Part shown: positions 1 through 12,545 of the stretch, piece by piece | Numbering within the stretch: the stretch's first letter is position 1 | Layout: each line of letters begins with the position of its first letter | Assembly: GCA_002633005.1 (NCBI GenBank) | Contig: NMRA01000023.1 | Span: 1,050,194-1,114,193, forward strand | Length of the DNA: 64,000 nt | From: Phoronis australis | Lineage: Eukaryota > Phoronida > Phoronidae | Direction of reading: 5' to 3' | Translations under genes and position numbers: made by a program | Notes under the pieces: model-generated | What the model was told of the DNA's origin: nothing | Seen by the model: the letters and a program-made list of their open reading frames with translations, nothing else | The model's database searches: none

Positions 1-35
1 TGGAAGTAATCATTAGTGCCAAATGCAATGGGTCT

Positions 36-330
36 CAATGGATTAGTCGACCCAGAAAACCTATGATGCGATGTTTGAAGCAAGACGACACACTAATCTG
101 TTCGTGTGAAGTTGTGCGACTCAAGTAGATTTGGCGGCCATCTTGGAAAATGGCGGACGGTGTCACCACAGCCATGTAAAACCATTTCCAATGGATTTGT
201 TGACCCACAAAACATAGGTAAACCTTTTTGAATTTTTACTCTATCACATTCCAGTCTTGAGTTATGGTGCGCATCAGAAAATCTGGCGGCCATTTTGTCC
301 GCCATCTTGAAAAACCAACTTCCGCCACTC
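36..330. repeat. Diverged tandem duplication, about 153-bp unit, two copies
   Basis: Two related units follow each other. The block CAATGGATTAGTCGACCCA near position 36 returns as CAATGGATTTGTTGACCCA near 190. The block TTTGGCGGCCATCTTGG near 128 returns as TCTGGCGGCCATTTTG near 281. The units have diverged by substitutions, and the GGCGGCCAT/ATGGCGG core can fold locally. It is probably part of a dispersed or satellite-like repeat that continues to the left of the window. Short ORFs on both strands here follow from the repeat and are not genes. Confidence 0.6.
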
Positions 331-2111
331 CGATTCCGGTAGACTTTTTTTTCCCACTAAGGGGCGTGAAAGGATACGATTTATGCAATAAAACCTTCTG
401 TTGCAATTTTTTCTGGGTTATCCGTAGAATGACTGGACTATTAGTGGTCATTTTGGGGCTTGGAAGGACTTAACAGTACGTGAGCCCTTGTTGAGATCAA
501 GGTCAGTTTATGATCTGTGCATGATCTCTGTCAACAACACGTCTTTCCGAGGCCATAAACCACCATTGGGCAGAGCTGAGAGCACGGTGAGATCAGTTTT
601 GAAGCGGTAAGTGGCCCAGTTCAAAAGCTTGTCGCGTTACAAGTACCCTGGAGGTTTATACAAAGCAAGGGCGATTTCCATGAGCAAAAAATGTGCCCAA
701 GCAATTGAATAAATCTTGACTAAAATCTAAATGTGTTCCTTTTTTGTGATCACGAAACAAAATATTGCAATAATGACCGTAATAAACGTATCTCGTTGTT
801 TATGTTTTTTAACCATGTCAACTGGCTTCACCAGCTTCTCTTAAAATCCTCAAAATCTAAAACGTGTGATTATTAACAAAAAGATTTTTCAAGTTTTAAG
901 GGTGATTGGCTTAACCTTCGTTACCAAGGATCAAACTTCGTGAAATAACTTTTGTAAATATCAGCTGTATGTTCATGGAATTATATACATGTGTATTTTC
1001 AAAATTATCCATGTTTACAGAACCTTATAATGTGCACAAAATAAAAACCAGGTGTTTTTTAGTCATGTGATTGATTTTTCTTTTTAAAATTCTTGATCGA
1101 TTTAATTTCAAAGGACACGTTTATTTCGCATCAAACTTGCATATTCTGTTTTTATGCTATCTTCTGCCAAACTTTGTCTGTGTTTCAAAGCCACTTCTGT
1201 CAAAATGAAGGCCTTAAAGGAGCATGCCACCCAAAAAACAACCTAATTTGTATCAATTTAGATCGAGTAGTTCTACTCCGTAACGACACGTGCGGTTGCG
1301 TTACCTGACACCTGACGGCAGACGGAGTTGTTGAAATTATCACTGTAGCCTACAAAGTTCGGCAGGCTAATAAGGTCCGTAGCAGGAGTTTGGGGTGTGT
1401 GTCGGAGATAATTTCGAAGTATTTTCCATGAGATACAGACAGGAGAGCCTAGACCTGTGTTGTTTAGACTTGTGATTTTCGGAGTTCTAAACACAAAACG
1501 CTTGTTATCCTGGCCAGTTGCTCGGAGCCCGATCAGGCCATTCGCGGCCGGCCGGATTGACTCGTTATCCCGGCCAGTGGCTCGGAAACTGATCAGAAAT
1601 CACGAACAAACCAGCCAAAGTTCAGTGGAAACTAAACTTCCAATCAGGAAAAAACTATACTAGTTAGCCAAAGTTATGTGCACGTGATTATGTGTGTGAA
1701 TTAGCCACGAAACTGCAAATCTACTTACTCGTCGGGGTCCGCGAATTCAGTTCCGCTTTGGCCACAGCACCGTCAGGGCAGAAGTTGTACATTGACAATC
1801 ATAATTTGAGTAATATAAATGTAAATAAAGATTCCCCTAACACCTGGTAATGGGGTGGAAATCGAGTTGTTTCACCACAGTTTCTGCCAGCAAACACTAA
1901 ATTAGCTTGAGCTCACACGATCTCGGTGCCCGTCAATTAGTTTCATTGCACCTAAAGCCGGTAACGCAGGTGATTTATTCATTGCTGGCTTCTCAAATCA
2001 TTTCGTGCACTCACGTTAAGTCTTACAGGCTATCAATTCCAACAGGAATACAGTGATGAAGGAATACTAGAGAGGCGCCGTGAACAAGCTCAGACAACGG
2101 AACGTATGGAG
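331..2111. other. Non-coding stretch with one short tandem duplication
   Basis: I see no supported gene here. The only structure I can point to is a 60-bp-period duplication. GTTATCCTGGCCAGTTGCTC at about 1504 recurs as GTTATCCCGGCCAGTGGCTC at about 1564, and each copy is followed shortly by a GATCAG. The rest is unique-looking AT-rich DNA. Confidence 0.5.
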
Positions 2112-2359
2112 TTATTTGGTAAGCCGGTATTCGTGAGGCACTGTCGTCTGCAGGCCACAGAGACGGAGATGTTTCACGGCCTCATACTTGCTATTTACAT
2201 CGTACATTTCATTCTTCACTACCATGAGCCACTTCCTAAGCATTTCAGACTCTCGAGGACGTAAAAAAACGATATACTCGCTTTCCTCGCGGCTGCTTAG
2301 TTCGGACAAGCGGGAACGATACACCGCAACAGAGCGGCATTCACTCTGCATATGAACCA
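2112..2359 (-). CDS. Candidate terminal exon, unrecognised protein
   Basis: An open frame of about 82 codons ends at TAA (complement of 2112-2114). A possible acceptor (GTCAG, just above 2359) lies at its 5' side, and an in-frame ATG lies only nine bases or so inside. The translation is rich in charged helical residues and includes YIVFLRPRESEMLRKWLMVV and NSKYEAVKHLRLCG. It lies downstream of the kinase-like exon on the same strand. The splice phase does not join directly to that exon, because the required reading hits a stop, so either an intermediate exon is missing or the two are unrelated. No domain is recognised, and a chance ORF cannot be excluded. Confidence 0.3.
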
Positions 2360-3330
2360 CTGACGTCGCTAGCGTCGTTTCTCACCTTCGTCACAGGTTA
2401 ACGCGACACCTCTTGGCAAGGTATGGTCGACCGTATGCGAGGCGATGTGGAAATAGACCGATTAAGACGGCAAAAAAGACTAATTAAATCGGGTGGCATT
2501 CGCCTTTAAAGTGACATTACCGCCCCGATCTGGAAAGTCCAATGTTCTTCTGGCAGACCTGTATCTCACTTCATAAATGTTAGAGCATTTCAAAGGAATT
2601 TAAAGTGACATTATCGGTAAGAAAAAAACTTTTTTCTGCAGACAATCCCGATTAAAGAATCGAACCTGAAACTCACGTCGCAGCCAAACGCTGTGCAGCC
2701 CGAGTTAAATCTCAGTGAAAGGCAGATAATTTTTAGCGTATTTAACTGGTAAAGTCGCCGGCTTTGATTTCAGCGAATGTCTGGCAAACAATGGAGAGTT
2801 GGTCATGTGTAATAAGATCACAAAAACATCCATATCTCTGGTCACAGCTAATAACTTCAAAAATTCTATCCCGACCGACAAGAATCGCGAGAATGTGCTT
2901 TTTGATCACAACAATAACGTTTTCAATGGAAAATCACTGACACACTTTCGTACTTAATAGAATAGAAAAACAAAATTTACAAGTTTCTCGGAAAAACCTC
3001 GTCAGTGGAAAGTACGTTGAGGAAAAAAACGCATTAAGCAAGACTTTGCGATGATCGAGAATTTTTAAATTCATAGTTTTATTGGTTTACTATTGTCACT
3101 TAACAAGTTATTCAAGAATCCAATCCACGGCAACGAAGGTAGCCCATTACTAGCTTTGTGTTTCGTCAATGCATACATTGTTCATTTCCGCAAAACGATA
3201 TTCGGTGTTCAGGCAGAATAGGGAACATTATTTTAAACAAATAAACACTGGAACTCTCATATTAACAGACAAAACAGTCGTTTACATTAACAATTGCGAA
3301 ACAGTCCCGACTGTGCAATTTTATACTTAC

Positions 3331-3822
3331 TGGATTCCCCAAATGTCCGAAGAGTGACTGAAGTCTATAATCTTGATATCCAGCCCGTTTTCAGTCGGGT
3401 TCAACACTACACTATCGCACTTGAAGTCATTAACTAATACGTCATTAGCGATGAACGTCTTGAGTGCGTTCGCAACCCATAATATCAACTTGGTCCACTC
3501 TTGCATGGTCAGTGGTAATCCCGTTTTAAAAGCTTCGTACACAGATATTCCTGGTACAAAATCAATGACAGCGCCTACTTGCTCAGCTCCGCCTTTTTCT
3601 GTGTCTGATATGATCCCGTAAGCATATGGCACCAGACCAGTGTCTTGCAACTTTCGGAGAGCAGTGAATTCCTGCTCAATAGTTCCCGCTCTTTCGCTAG
3701 AGGCAGCTTTAAGACATGCTGGCTTTAACGTCTCATCGTCCATAACTAAACTTCCCAAGAAAACCATTCCAACGTTGCCCTGGCCAATGAATAATCGCTG
3801 GCCGTCTTTATTCAATTTGTAT
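3331..3822 (-). CDS. Protein kinase-like domain exon (N-lobe to activation segment), partial gene
   Basis: This exon of about 164 codons reads as the first two-thirds of a protein kinase fold. It shows a glycine loop (GQGNVGMVFLG), a beta-3 lysine (ACLKAA), a glutamate-containing alpha-C (EQEFTALRKL), a hinge region (AVIDFVPG), then a catalytic-loop equivalent (VLVNDFKCDSVVL) and a metal-site equivalent (IKIIDFSHSS). The catalytic-loop Asp and following Lys and the metal-binding Asp are kept. The HRD His and Arg are replaced by Val and Asn, the loop Asn by Ser, and DFG by DFS. It may be a divergent kinase or a pseudokinase. The exon is bounded by TTCTAG on the 5' side and by CCA|GTAAGT on the 3' side (phase 2), so the C-lobe lies in another exon at lower coordinates that I could not identify. 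An ATG four codons upstream of the putative acceptor directly follows a stop, so an upstream exon is also likely. The subfamily is not recognised. Confidence 0.7.
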
Positions 3823-4912
3823 CTAGAATTAAACATTTAATGGTGTCACGCAATTTATAACAGGGTCCAGTGTCAAATCATTTTGCTTCAAATTGAACTC
3901 GAATCTATTTAAGCATTTTCCGTTCTCCTTTAAGGTTATTGAGTACCCAAGTAAATTGTCTCAGTTTGGCTTATTTCAGAGCAGTATATTTGAGAAACGG
4001 AAAATCTAATTCATTTGAAATTTCATTAAGATACTGTGTTCTGAGCAAAGTTGATTCCAAAATGTTTTGAGTAATTCCATGTCTAATGTTCCACTTTTGC
4101 GTAAGGGGCATTAAAAACTGCTTTTATCAAATAACTTAAAGGTTGCATGAAACGAAACCCAAATTATGATAAAAATGTTTGAGTTTTTTGAGATTTCGTC
4201 ATTAACATTAAGATTAAATGAAAATTCGTCATCGACGGGATTGCTACCAATGTTTCTTTTGACATTTCCTCTTTTTCACTAAAAATCAAAATTTTACTAA
4301 AAATGCTTGTTCACGTGACCAAATTGCTGGAAGTTTGTCAAAAAATCGATTTTCCAGGCTTTTTATTTTGAGAAAACATGTGCTTTCACGAATTTAGGTT
4401 CTACAGTTTAAAAATATTTCGGTAAGTGTATAGACTTGTCGATAAGGTCCAGCATAACCTTGCGCGAACTCGAGAATAGTATCGGGTGCTGGGATGTAAT
4501 ATTTCTTCTCGAGATCGAACTCAAGATTGTTTTTGCCATTTTCTATCCTATTCTTGTGAGGTACACACAAGAGAATTTGAGTTCAGACTCGAAGTTCTTG
4601 GTTTAATACTTGGGTCACTAAGCGCAAAATACTATTGCACAGTCCTGTAAACCGACTCGAGTACAGAATGATGTATATTGACTTGGAAGTCTAGGAGAAC
4701 GGAAGATGTTGAAAATAATTCGGAGGGTGATTTTGGGTAAAGAGATTCGAGCTCGGTACCTGGTGACCAGATACATGTAAGCACTCCCCAACTACACTGT
4801 CAATTTATATAAAACAGGCAGTAAACGTTAAACTGTATTGATAATATCCTGGTAGCGCCTTACATATAAGTCTGTAAGATATGACCGCTCCCGAAAAATG
4901 GAGTAACTGTGT
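3823..4912. other. Intron or intergenic sequence without visible features
   Basis: AT-rich sequence with no supported exon, repeat or RNA gene. It could be an intron of the kinase-like gene if the open frame at 4913-5122 belongs to it. Confidence 0.4.
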
Positions 4913-5122
4913 TTAAAAGAACAACTTATCCATTAAAAACTTTAGAATGTCCTCTATAGAAGTCACTCCACGTCGAAAATTTATCTTTGTTAACGTTTCC
5001 ATCCTAAAATTTGAGAGTATGGATAAGTTGTGCCCTCGGCTTCTCGATACAATTTCCAGGGCATTATTCAAACCCTCACCACGGGCCGCAGAACACTTGC
5101 CACGGAGGTGAGCCATGACCAT
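4913..5122 (-). CDS. Candidate exon, unrecognised
   Basis: This open frame of 69 codons contains a coding-looking stretch (NNALEIVSRSRGHNLSILSN, then TSIEDILKFLMDK). It contains an internal acceptor-like TTTTAG, so only the last 28 codons or so may be exonic. It lies upstream of the kinase-like exon on the same strand and might supply an N-terminal part of that gene, but I could not find a phase-compatible donor. No domain is recognised. Confidence 0.25.
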   Translation of the reverse strand: MVMAHLRGKCSAARGEGLNNALEIVSRSRGHNLSILSNFRMETLTKINFRRGVTSIEDILKFLMDKLFF

Positions 5123-5640
5123 TCATGGGTCGAAGAATCCTTACCAGTCTTCAAAAAGTACTACCCATGCCAAATGACGTCGTATGGATGTCGCAAGCCA
5201 TTGTTTAACTTGCGAGATCCATGACACGGGCGTTAGCGCGTAGCACGGTTATCGCCTATGGTGCACTACCATTGTTTCATTCGTTGCGTATTTGTTGGAC
5301 ATAACAATGCAGGTCGCACGGATATCGTACCTTGGGCGCGCATCAGCCGGTTACCGATAAATGCTTACCATTAAGAAAAAGAAAGTGAACGATGGATAAG
5401 CTTATCCACCGGTCTCTAGGCGACGACGTTGCGACCTAGTTACCAGCGGGTAAGGATCGCAACTCACCACAAAAATCTTATCTTATGCAACACTTGCTCT
5501 AGAAACTACTTGTTCTTTGGGAGCTGCTAAGTGTTTGATGGAGACTAATGGTGCTGCTCCTAATGGTAAATGTTCTTTAAGGGTTGGATCCCTCTGCATA
5601 GCCCATATGTATGCTGGCCGTCAATTGCAAAAACATAATG

Positions 5641-7035
5641 TACAGTACAGCCACTGAATTATTAGACTCTGTCCGGTGTCTCTCCGGTCTAGCCACCCGT
5701 GACCGTAACCGGAGACAGACCGGAGAGTGAGGCGTGAATCAACCGTGACAGCTGGCGTGAGCCTAAGCGTGACTGTACCCGGAGCTTACCGTGAGTTAGG
5801 CGTGAGTTTACCTGCATCGCAGATGATAAAGTAATTTATTAAAATTACATCAGTAACTAGCAGTGATGTGTGTATTCTCATAGACTTTTGCTCATGTGAG
5901 GTTTTTTTTTTTGAAATCGCCACGTGCAGTAAAAGACCAAAATTTCTGTCTCAAATCTTAAGTCACTTCAGAAAACAGACCTGTGAAATTTACTTTTCAC
6001 TTCTATATAATTGTTTGTTCTTTATATTAACTAATAAAGAATCTTAACACGCGTGTACACGGCGGGAATTATTCAATTGCCTTCACGATATGAAGGAGTA
6101 TAGCATGTCAATTCTGAGCACATTGATCCCAAGTTCTGGCATCATGCGGAGAAAACTGATTACGCCCATGCATTTGACGAGTCAAATAGATGACCGCTAT
6201 TATTATTTTAGTGAAGAAGTACCCCGGGGATACTGTGTACTCAGTCGAAACGCGTGTACTATGGGGAGGGGGCTACAGATATTTGAACTGCACTACGGAT
6301 TCAGGACTTTTAAGTCAAAACATTTGCTTGCAGTAAGGGATGGGTATGTCAGAAGGGCGGCATATTGAAATTTTCTGTACGCCAGTGCGGTGCAAAAATT
6401 TACGGAGTGACACAATACTTCACAACATGCGCAGTCTATTTTTGGGGCGAATTAACTATATCCACCTGTGACAAGTTTCAAGGAGTCCACAGCCTTGTAA
6501 AGATGACTCTGAGCACAGGGTCGCCTTTATTCGTATTTACTAACCGTGGTTACTGTACATGTTTGTCGTTGATGGGACTGGCTCTTAGTCGTAAATTGAA
6601 CATGTATATGTAAGTGTAACACAAGACGAGCTGAAGCCTGTATGAACAACACGTGGAATTACAGAGTTAGTCGGAAACCAAGTGTGATAGATGACCGCTT
6701 GCAAAGATACTCTATAATATACTATAATGTCTTTGCAACTTGACCGAAACGACAGGCAATCAAGACGTTACATGTATTTTTACTGATTAGCCCAGTGCTC
6801 TACCATGGTTACCACAGCTACCGAAGGCGTGAAGAAAGCGTGAGGTAAGCGTGACGGAGGCGCGAAGAAAGCGTGAACGAGGCGTGAGGACGGAGGTAAG
6901 AGTGAGGACTACCCGGAGAGTAGGCGTGAGGCGACCGTGAGTGATTTCTGTCACGCCTGTATTCCGGTTGCGCTCCGGTCTGGCCAGACGTGAGGTAGCC
7001 CGGACGAAGTCTAAACATTCAGTGGCTGTACTGTA
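5641..7035. mobile_element. Non-autonomous DNA transposon with TA-flanked terminal inverted repeats
   Basis: The left end reads TACAGTACAGCCACTGAAT at 5641. The right end is its inverted copy, ATTCAGTGGCTGTACTGTA, ending at 7035. Homology continues inward for a few tens of bases with mismatches. Taking TA as the duplicated target site, the element begins CAGTACAGCC, which resembles the CAGT start and TA target of Tc1/mariner-type elements; the assignment is an inference. Both subterminal regions (5690-5815 and 6830-6970) are packed with CGTGA/CGTGAG words: GCGTGA-type at the left, GCGTGAGG-type at the right. No transposase is visible; the internal ORFs at 6090-6368 and 6365-6613 resemble nothing I know. 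It is therefore most likely a MITE or a large deletion derivative. Confidence 0.75.
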
Positions 7036-7584
7036 GCTCTCTTGTAAATCGTTTCTTGATGTGGTTTCTGAGCTCGGCAAGAACTAAGAGTCCATAATTC
7101 TTCGAGAACAATCCAAGCAAGTTGGCTTGTCTTGGCGTGTCTCTCATTATGCAAAGCATTGTGTTGAGCCTCAACGAGCCACGCTTTTTCTCCAAGGCTA
7201 GAAACTACCTCTCATCTGAGTAAGGAACAAGCTCAAGCCTAATCCATAACGGCAAAAGGTACAAATCGTTTCGTTGACGGAACGCTGGTTTACAGACGGT
7301 TTGCTTTAATCAATTTAGTAAAAAGTCACCAAATTAAAGATAGATTCTAACAAATTCAGAAAGACATAGAAAACATAATTTGACCCAATTTTGCGGGCAT
7401 TTTCCACAGTTTGCCCGTATTCATGATGGCGCTGCTCGCAAAATTGTCATGATACCATTCCGCCTACAGTGGCTGCCAAGGCAGGTAAGAGAAACCTGAC
7501 GTGACATTTTCCTTGACAACAAGTTTTGAATCAGCTCGGTAAATAAGCAAGGAAGAAAAGCAAAAAATACATTTAAATACATAC

Positions 7585-8339
7585 TTAAACTCGTCCACAT
7601 GAAGATATTTTCTTTTACCGGGTTTGCCATCGGGTTTTATAAGTCTTAGAAGTCCTCGTTGTTCTAGAGACTCTTTTCTTTCCTTCAGGTTGAAGAGGGA
7701 CTTCGGTCTGCTTGAATGGTTTTGTGGAGCAGGGTGGTCCGTGCGAAAAGAGGAATCGAGACACTGTACCGATTTTGAACAGATTTTCTGAGTAAACCTC
7801 TTCTGTGACACCTTTTGATTGCCCATGGCTTCCTTCGGTAATTCAACGTTCTTTGATGACACTACACTCGGACTTGCCAACAGTCCAGATGTATCTGTTT
7901 TTGAGTTGAGGAATTGAGTTGCCATTATATTCAAATGCGTGTACGATGTAAGGTCCATCATGGATCCGACACTCCGTGTAATTGGTATGTCCGTGTTCTC
8001 ACTGGGTGGCGTATCTGTTAGTTCAAGAACACTTTGAGGCACCTTTATTTCCATTTCACTTTGTGGCCCAATAGGACTTAACGTAAACATTGGATTTGGG
8101 AAAGGCTGGACAGGACTTGTTGTAATCACTTTAATTCGCGTTGAGCACGAGCTTACTTTTTTGGTGGCGTTATTCTTGCTTGGTTCTGGGGACAGTAGGT
8201 TTCTGTTTGTCCAATCACCACGACTTGGATCAGGAACGACCCTTTTCAGGGACACAGAAGAGTAAGTAGGAGAACGATAGGGTTGGCGACTACTCTCGTT
8301 TGTATTTGACCATGGCCCTTTAATGGTTACGTCATTTTC
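7585..8339 (-). CDS. Long internal exon of an unrecognised gene, disordered Ser/Pro/Thr-rich protein segment
   Basis: An open frame of about 251 codons is bounded by an acceptor (AATTTCAG|GAA) and a donor (TTTAA|GTATGT), beginning in phase 0 and ending in phase 2. The translation is low in hydrophobics and rich in Ser, Pro, Thr, Asn and Lys, for example PYRSPTYSSVSLKRVVPDPS and LELTDTPPSENTDIPITRS. It finishes with a basic patch, IKPDGKPGKRKYLHVDEF. There is no ATG at its beginning, so it is an internal exon. Its length and even codon content argue against a chance ORF. The exon at 14722-14987 on the same strand ends in phase 0 and could splice to it. No family is recognised; disorder suggests a scaffold or regulatory protein, but that is only inference. 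Confidence 0.65.
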
Positions 8340-11300
8340 CTGAAATTTGTACGAAATTACTGTGGGTTAAACAATTGTCCTATTCGTGAGAACCTGATTG
8401 TTTAAGCTACACAGCAATTTTTTCTATGATTATGAATATCGACCAGCCTGTATCAATTTATCAAGAATATTTGCTTTTAATTTTTCGTCATCCGTGATTC
8501 AAGACGTAAATTAGGTCAAAAGGTTTTCAAAAAGGATGTGATCTGTGAAGGAGAATGCTACCTTTTAAATACCCGTTTGGACAGGTTCGTATATTTAGTA
8601 AATCTAAATCCGTTTAGACAATTTATATGAAAAGATACTATTTTTATGGTTTTATTAATTTTATGTACAACGACGGATGAGGCTGAAAATACCTTTTGTA
8701 GTAAGTGGAATGTGGTAAAATGACAAAAAAGTGAGATGACACTCTCCTTTAAAATGTCCAGCCAACCCAACTGGCCTCGTCAATTATCCAGTGACGTTAA
8801 ATAACTTATAGATTTTGGTAAGTTCACAAGAACTCATCAGGTGACAAAAAATTCCTGGAGTGGGGAGATCACTAAGAAAACATATTAATGATTTTGGAAA
8901 GTCATATGTCTCGAGAATAAATCAACAACGCAAGTGGTATCATCTATTTCTTATCTCCTGCAAGTTCAGTGAACCAGGAAGATGAGTAAACTGGCTTTAA
9001 AAATTTAATTCAAAAATCCGAAATTTTTGTCACAACTTTTTTCTTGTAGAACCTGTACAATCCATGGATTCATAAATACAGTATGTCTTCTTTGTCATTT
9101 GAACACTTACCGTATGTCTTATGGAAGCGTCTAAACCAAACAAACAAAGTGATTCCATAGATTTGTTTCATAATCCAATTGTATTAATTTAGAATATTGT
9201 CTTGGGTTCAGTTATTCCTAAACAGCCACTTAAAACGAGTTTGGCACGAAATTTCCCGGCGTTTCCGCTTCAAAGCAGCCACCTACTAGAACTACTACTT
9301 ATAAATCAGGTATGTTGGGCGCAAAAAGCTGGCCATTTTTCATCAAAATGATGTATACATAAAATATGCACTCCTACATGTAGTATGACGACCATAATTG
9401 ACTTGAATAGGTGTAATTTAAAACGGGCAGTGATCGAAGTAAACAAACCAAGGAAACCCCGATCCGGTGGGTTAACCCCAAACACGTTCAGTGCATAGAA
9501 GGCGAGCCCAACTGGAGGTGATGTGATCGGTAAACTTCCGACCAAGCACGCGCATTGATGTCGACACACGGAATTTCGTGTGTCGTTCATCATGTTTCCA
9601 AAGGCCTTATCCTAGAATATACGTTAGTGTATATTTTTTGTTAATTTCACGATAATTGAAATTTCCAGCAACACAAACGTTATTAGGATTTGCTGAGCTT
9701 GTGCGTAGCTTGACCCAGCCACCAAATACCACAAGTATTCAACAGGCTGACCAAATTCGGCAGTGGTTGTCGACAGGGTGTCATCAAAGCTACGACTGAG
9801 GTGACATTATTATATTCCATCCCTGTTAACAAAATCAATATACTGGGTATAAAGTGTCGTAAATTGTTAATTTTCCTGATACTAAAAGTAATGTTGGCCA
9901 AAATACAGAAGAAAGCCCCATTTGTGATAGCTTTGAATATTTCTAATCAAAGCATTCATATTTACTTTCATGAAATACTACCAAACTTCAGAAGTTATCT
10001 GTGTCACTAATTACCACCTGATTATCACCTTTTTGACAGAAGTAACAAAGCGACGAGAGCCTTAGAACAAAGGAAATTTTCTTGGACAAATTTCACTGTG
10101 ATTGGCTCTGTTATAGCCTGGGGGTGGCATGCGTGGTCCATGAAATTCGTGTTCAATGCAAAACAAGGACTCACCGGTCAAAAATCAATCAATGTTGCGA
10201 TTCACCTCCTAGCCGCGTTTATATCTGAATGTCTCTATTTGGTCACGCACTTGAATACTTCTGGCTACCACAATGCTGGCCGAGTCAAACTACTCAGTAA
10301 TCCAAAATCACGGATACTAGTTCCATCACTGGTAATTTCAATTATCCCGATATCAATAAGACACAATGTACGCCCTTTTGGTAAGATCATAAATATCAGT
10401 GGAGGAAAATGATTATCGAAATAACACCTTGACTTGCTTACCTGCTATACATGCAGACGTCAGAACTATTCGAATGTTTCGATTGGATGTTTTCGTATTT
10501 TATCATGCACATCCATGATTAAGAAGTCAAGTAAGCCAATTTGAAAGGGCGTAAAATTTAATAGATCGATATCTTTTTACTAGAGCGCGACCACACAGCC
10601 AAACTGGGGGTACATAGTCGAAAAAAATTGGAATACAACGCGTAAGCGCTGGTGAACTTGTGGTGACTCACAATTTCGCGTTCCCATTTAATGTGTAATT
10701 GAAATTCTCTCTTGGAAATCACGTCTACTCCTTACCGACCAGAAACATTAATCGTCTCCTCAAAATTAAAGCAGTGTTTTACCAAGATTTTTGGGAATCT
10801 CAGAAGCCATCGCTCCGAAGATGCTTGAGATGATTCATAAACTCCGAGGGTGACGATACACGTATACTGAATAGAAATAAAATAGGGTTGCCTCAATTTA
10901 GTAACTGGTTGCTCGGAGGGCATGAAACAAGGTCCCCCCCTTCCATTTGGTGATGTGGCCAAAAAGGTCCGCCTCGGGAAACAAAAAGCCTGAGAAAACG
11001 AGGAAAAAGTCCAAAGGAGTTCGGCGCGAATGACCAATTCAAATGTTTGAAAGTAGTACCCGTTTTATTTTATATTTTTTCATTTTTTAATCCCCATTTT
11101 CTTCAGTAAATTGTCTGCATACTGAAAAATTCGAAACCCCCCCCCCCTATATTTTGGGCTGGGTGCGCACATGAAATTTCAACAAATAGATATCTTTAAA
11201 TTCGAGGTAATAAATTCGTCGTCGATATTGCTCTCTGCTTTCGAGTCCGTTACCGGTGGTGGATCCTAGTTAAATCGCAGGTCCCAGCAAACAGGTCGCT

Positions 11301-12292
11301 TAGTCTTAGCAAACGTGGAAAACTTCCATGTCACTGATTGCTTCACATGCAGTTAAACATTGGGTGGTCATTTATAGAAATTTGTAGATAAGGGATTTTG
11401 TTCCTAAAGATACTGACGATAAATATTATCGAACACCTTTGATCGATAGAGTACTTAGAGAAGTTTTGGTACCATTCATTATGAACACTTCATGCCTAAT
11501 GTTCAGATTTTATATACCTTGAGCAAGTTGAAGTTGCCAATTACGACCCCAAAGCATTCAGCATCCTATCCTATAGCCCCCCGCTCCCCAGAACCCTATG
11601 CCCATAGCTAAGCTAGCACCCTGACCACATGTTACGTTACAGGCACTTACCTGTTTGATGACCGGAGCTGCGTTTAGAGAAGTAACTTTTCTTTTGCGGA
11701 AACAACAAAGAGCAAGCATCTGAGTACTAAGTCACTATTCATGTTTTCTTACTACGCAACTTAACCTTCTATTTTTAACGTATTCATTCGAGACTCTATA
11801 GTTTACATGTTGTTATGATATTCATTCGTCATGATAACTGCTGACGTCTTGATGACGTGGCAGTTTTTGCGAAGGTGCAACGTTATTATTTGTTGTGTAG
11901 GTCTTTTGAGACCAGAGAACCTGACCGATTACCGATTAGTAATTTGCGCTAGTCTTAGCGCATTTACAGAACTTTGACCGTCTGGTCTGAATGACATCAA
12001 GCAAACAACAAACTTATTATTCTCAAACACTCAATAATAGGCAGTAAAAAAGAAATCTCGGCTTTAATATTGACGGTTTTAAATTGCACTACACGAACCT
12101 CATTGCTCAGATAGTCGTGATCATAGCAAAGTACATAAACTGTGACACCTGTCGCACACATGTTACTTTGGTAACGACAGCACAAAACAAGGCTTAGCTT
12201 GTTGTGATGGGAATTTGATACTCATGTCAAAACACCCAAAGATAGGCTAGAGTCTCGCCTGGCTTTCATTGGGTGAAGGAGCGAGCTCGCAG
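8340..12292. other. Mostly non-coding interval
   Basis: I see no confident gene in these 4 kb. They may form an intron of the minus-strand gene flanked by exons at 7585-8339 and 14722-14987. Short ORFs on the minus strand at 9306-9593 and 10732-11037 have no exon signals or motifs. A C-run occurs near 11140. The plus-strand open frame around 10.0-10.4 kb is listed separately. Confidence 0.4.
10011..10412 (+). CDS. Open frame of about 133 codons, uncertain
   Basis: The frame is open from just after a TAA at 10008-10010 to a TGA at 10410-10412. The first in-frame ATG is at about 10140. The product would contain ATRALEQRKFSWTNF and a moderately hydrophobic stretch, INVAIHLLAAFISECLYLVT. No domain is recognised and no convincing splice sites are seen. 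It could be a decayed mobile-element ORF or chance. Confidence 0.22.
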   Translation, partial: LPPDYHLFDRSNKATRALEQRKFSWTNFTVIGSVIAWGWHAWSMKFVFNAKQGLTGQKSINVAIHLLAAFISECLYLVTHLNTSGYHNAGRVKLLSNPKSRILVPSLVISIIPISIRHNVRPFGKIINISGGK

Positions 12293-12545
12293 ATAGCGGC
12301 ATCACCGGTCCACAACATATAGTGCATGGCAGCAAATGGAAACCCTTTCACTTTTCTTTGAAAACTTTGATGGCCTTCAAGAACCCAGTAGTACTTCAAA
12401 GTTGTTCTAGTGAAAGAAGTTCAGATAGTTGGCCTATGCTCTGCCCTACAGGAAGCACCGAGCACTTCCTTTGTCAACGCGAATTTTTACTGGACTACTA
12501 CCACAGCGAGATTAGCACATTATTGGTGATTGACGACGTCGAGTA
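12293..12545 (+). CDS. Candidate coding exon, unrecognised
   Basis: A frame of about 83 codons runs open from a possible acceptor (CTCGCAG) to TAA. It is coding-looking, with FHFSLKTLMAFKNPVVLQSC followed by TEHFLCQREFLLDYYHSEIS. There is no in-frame ATG at its start, so if real it is a spliced exon. A possible donor, CGA|GTAACT, overlaps the stop. It may belong with the two plus-strand candidates at 13240-13469 and 13599-13760. No known domain is visible. Confidence 0.3.
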
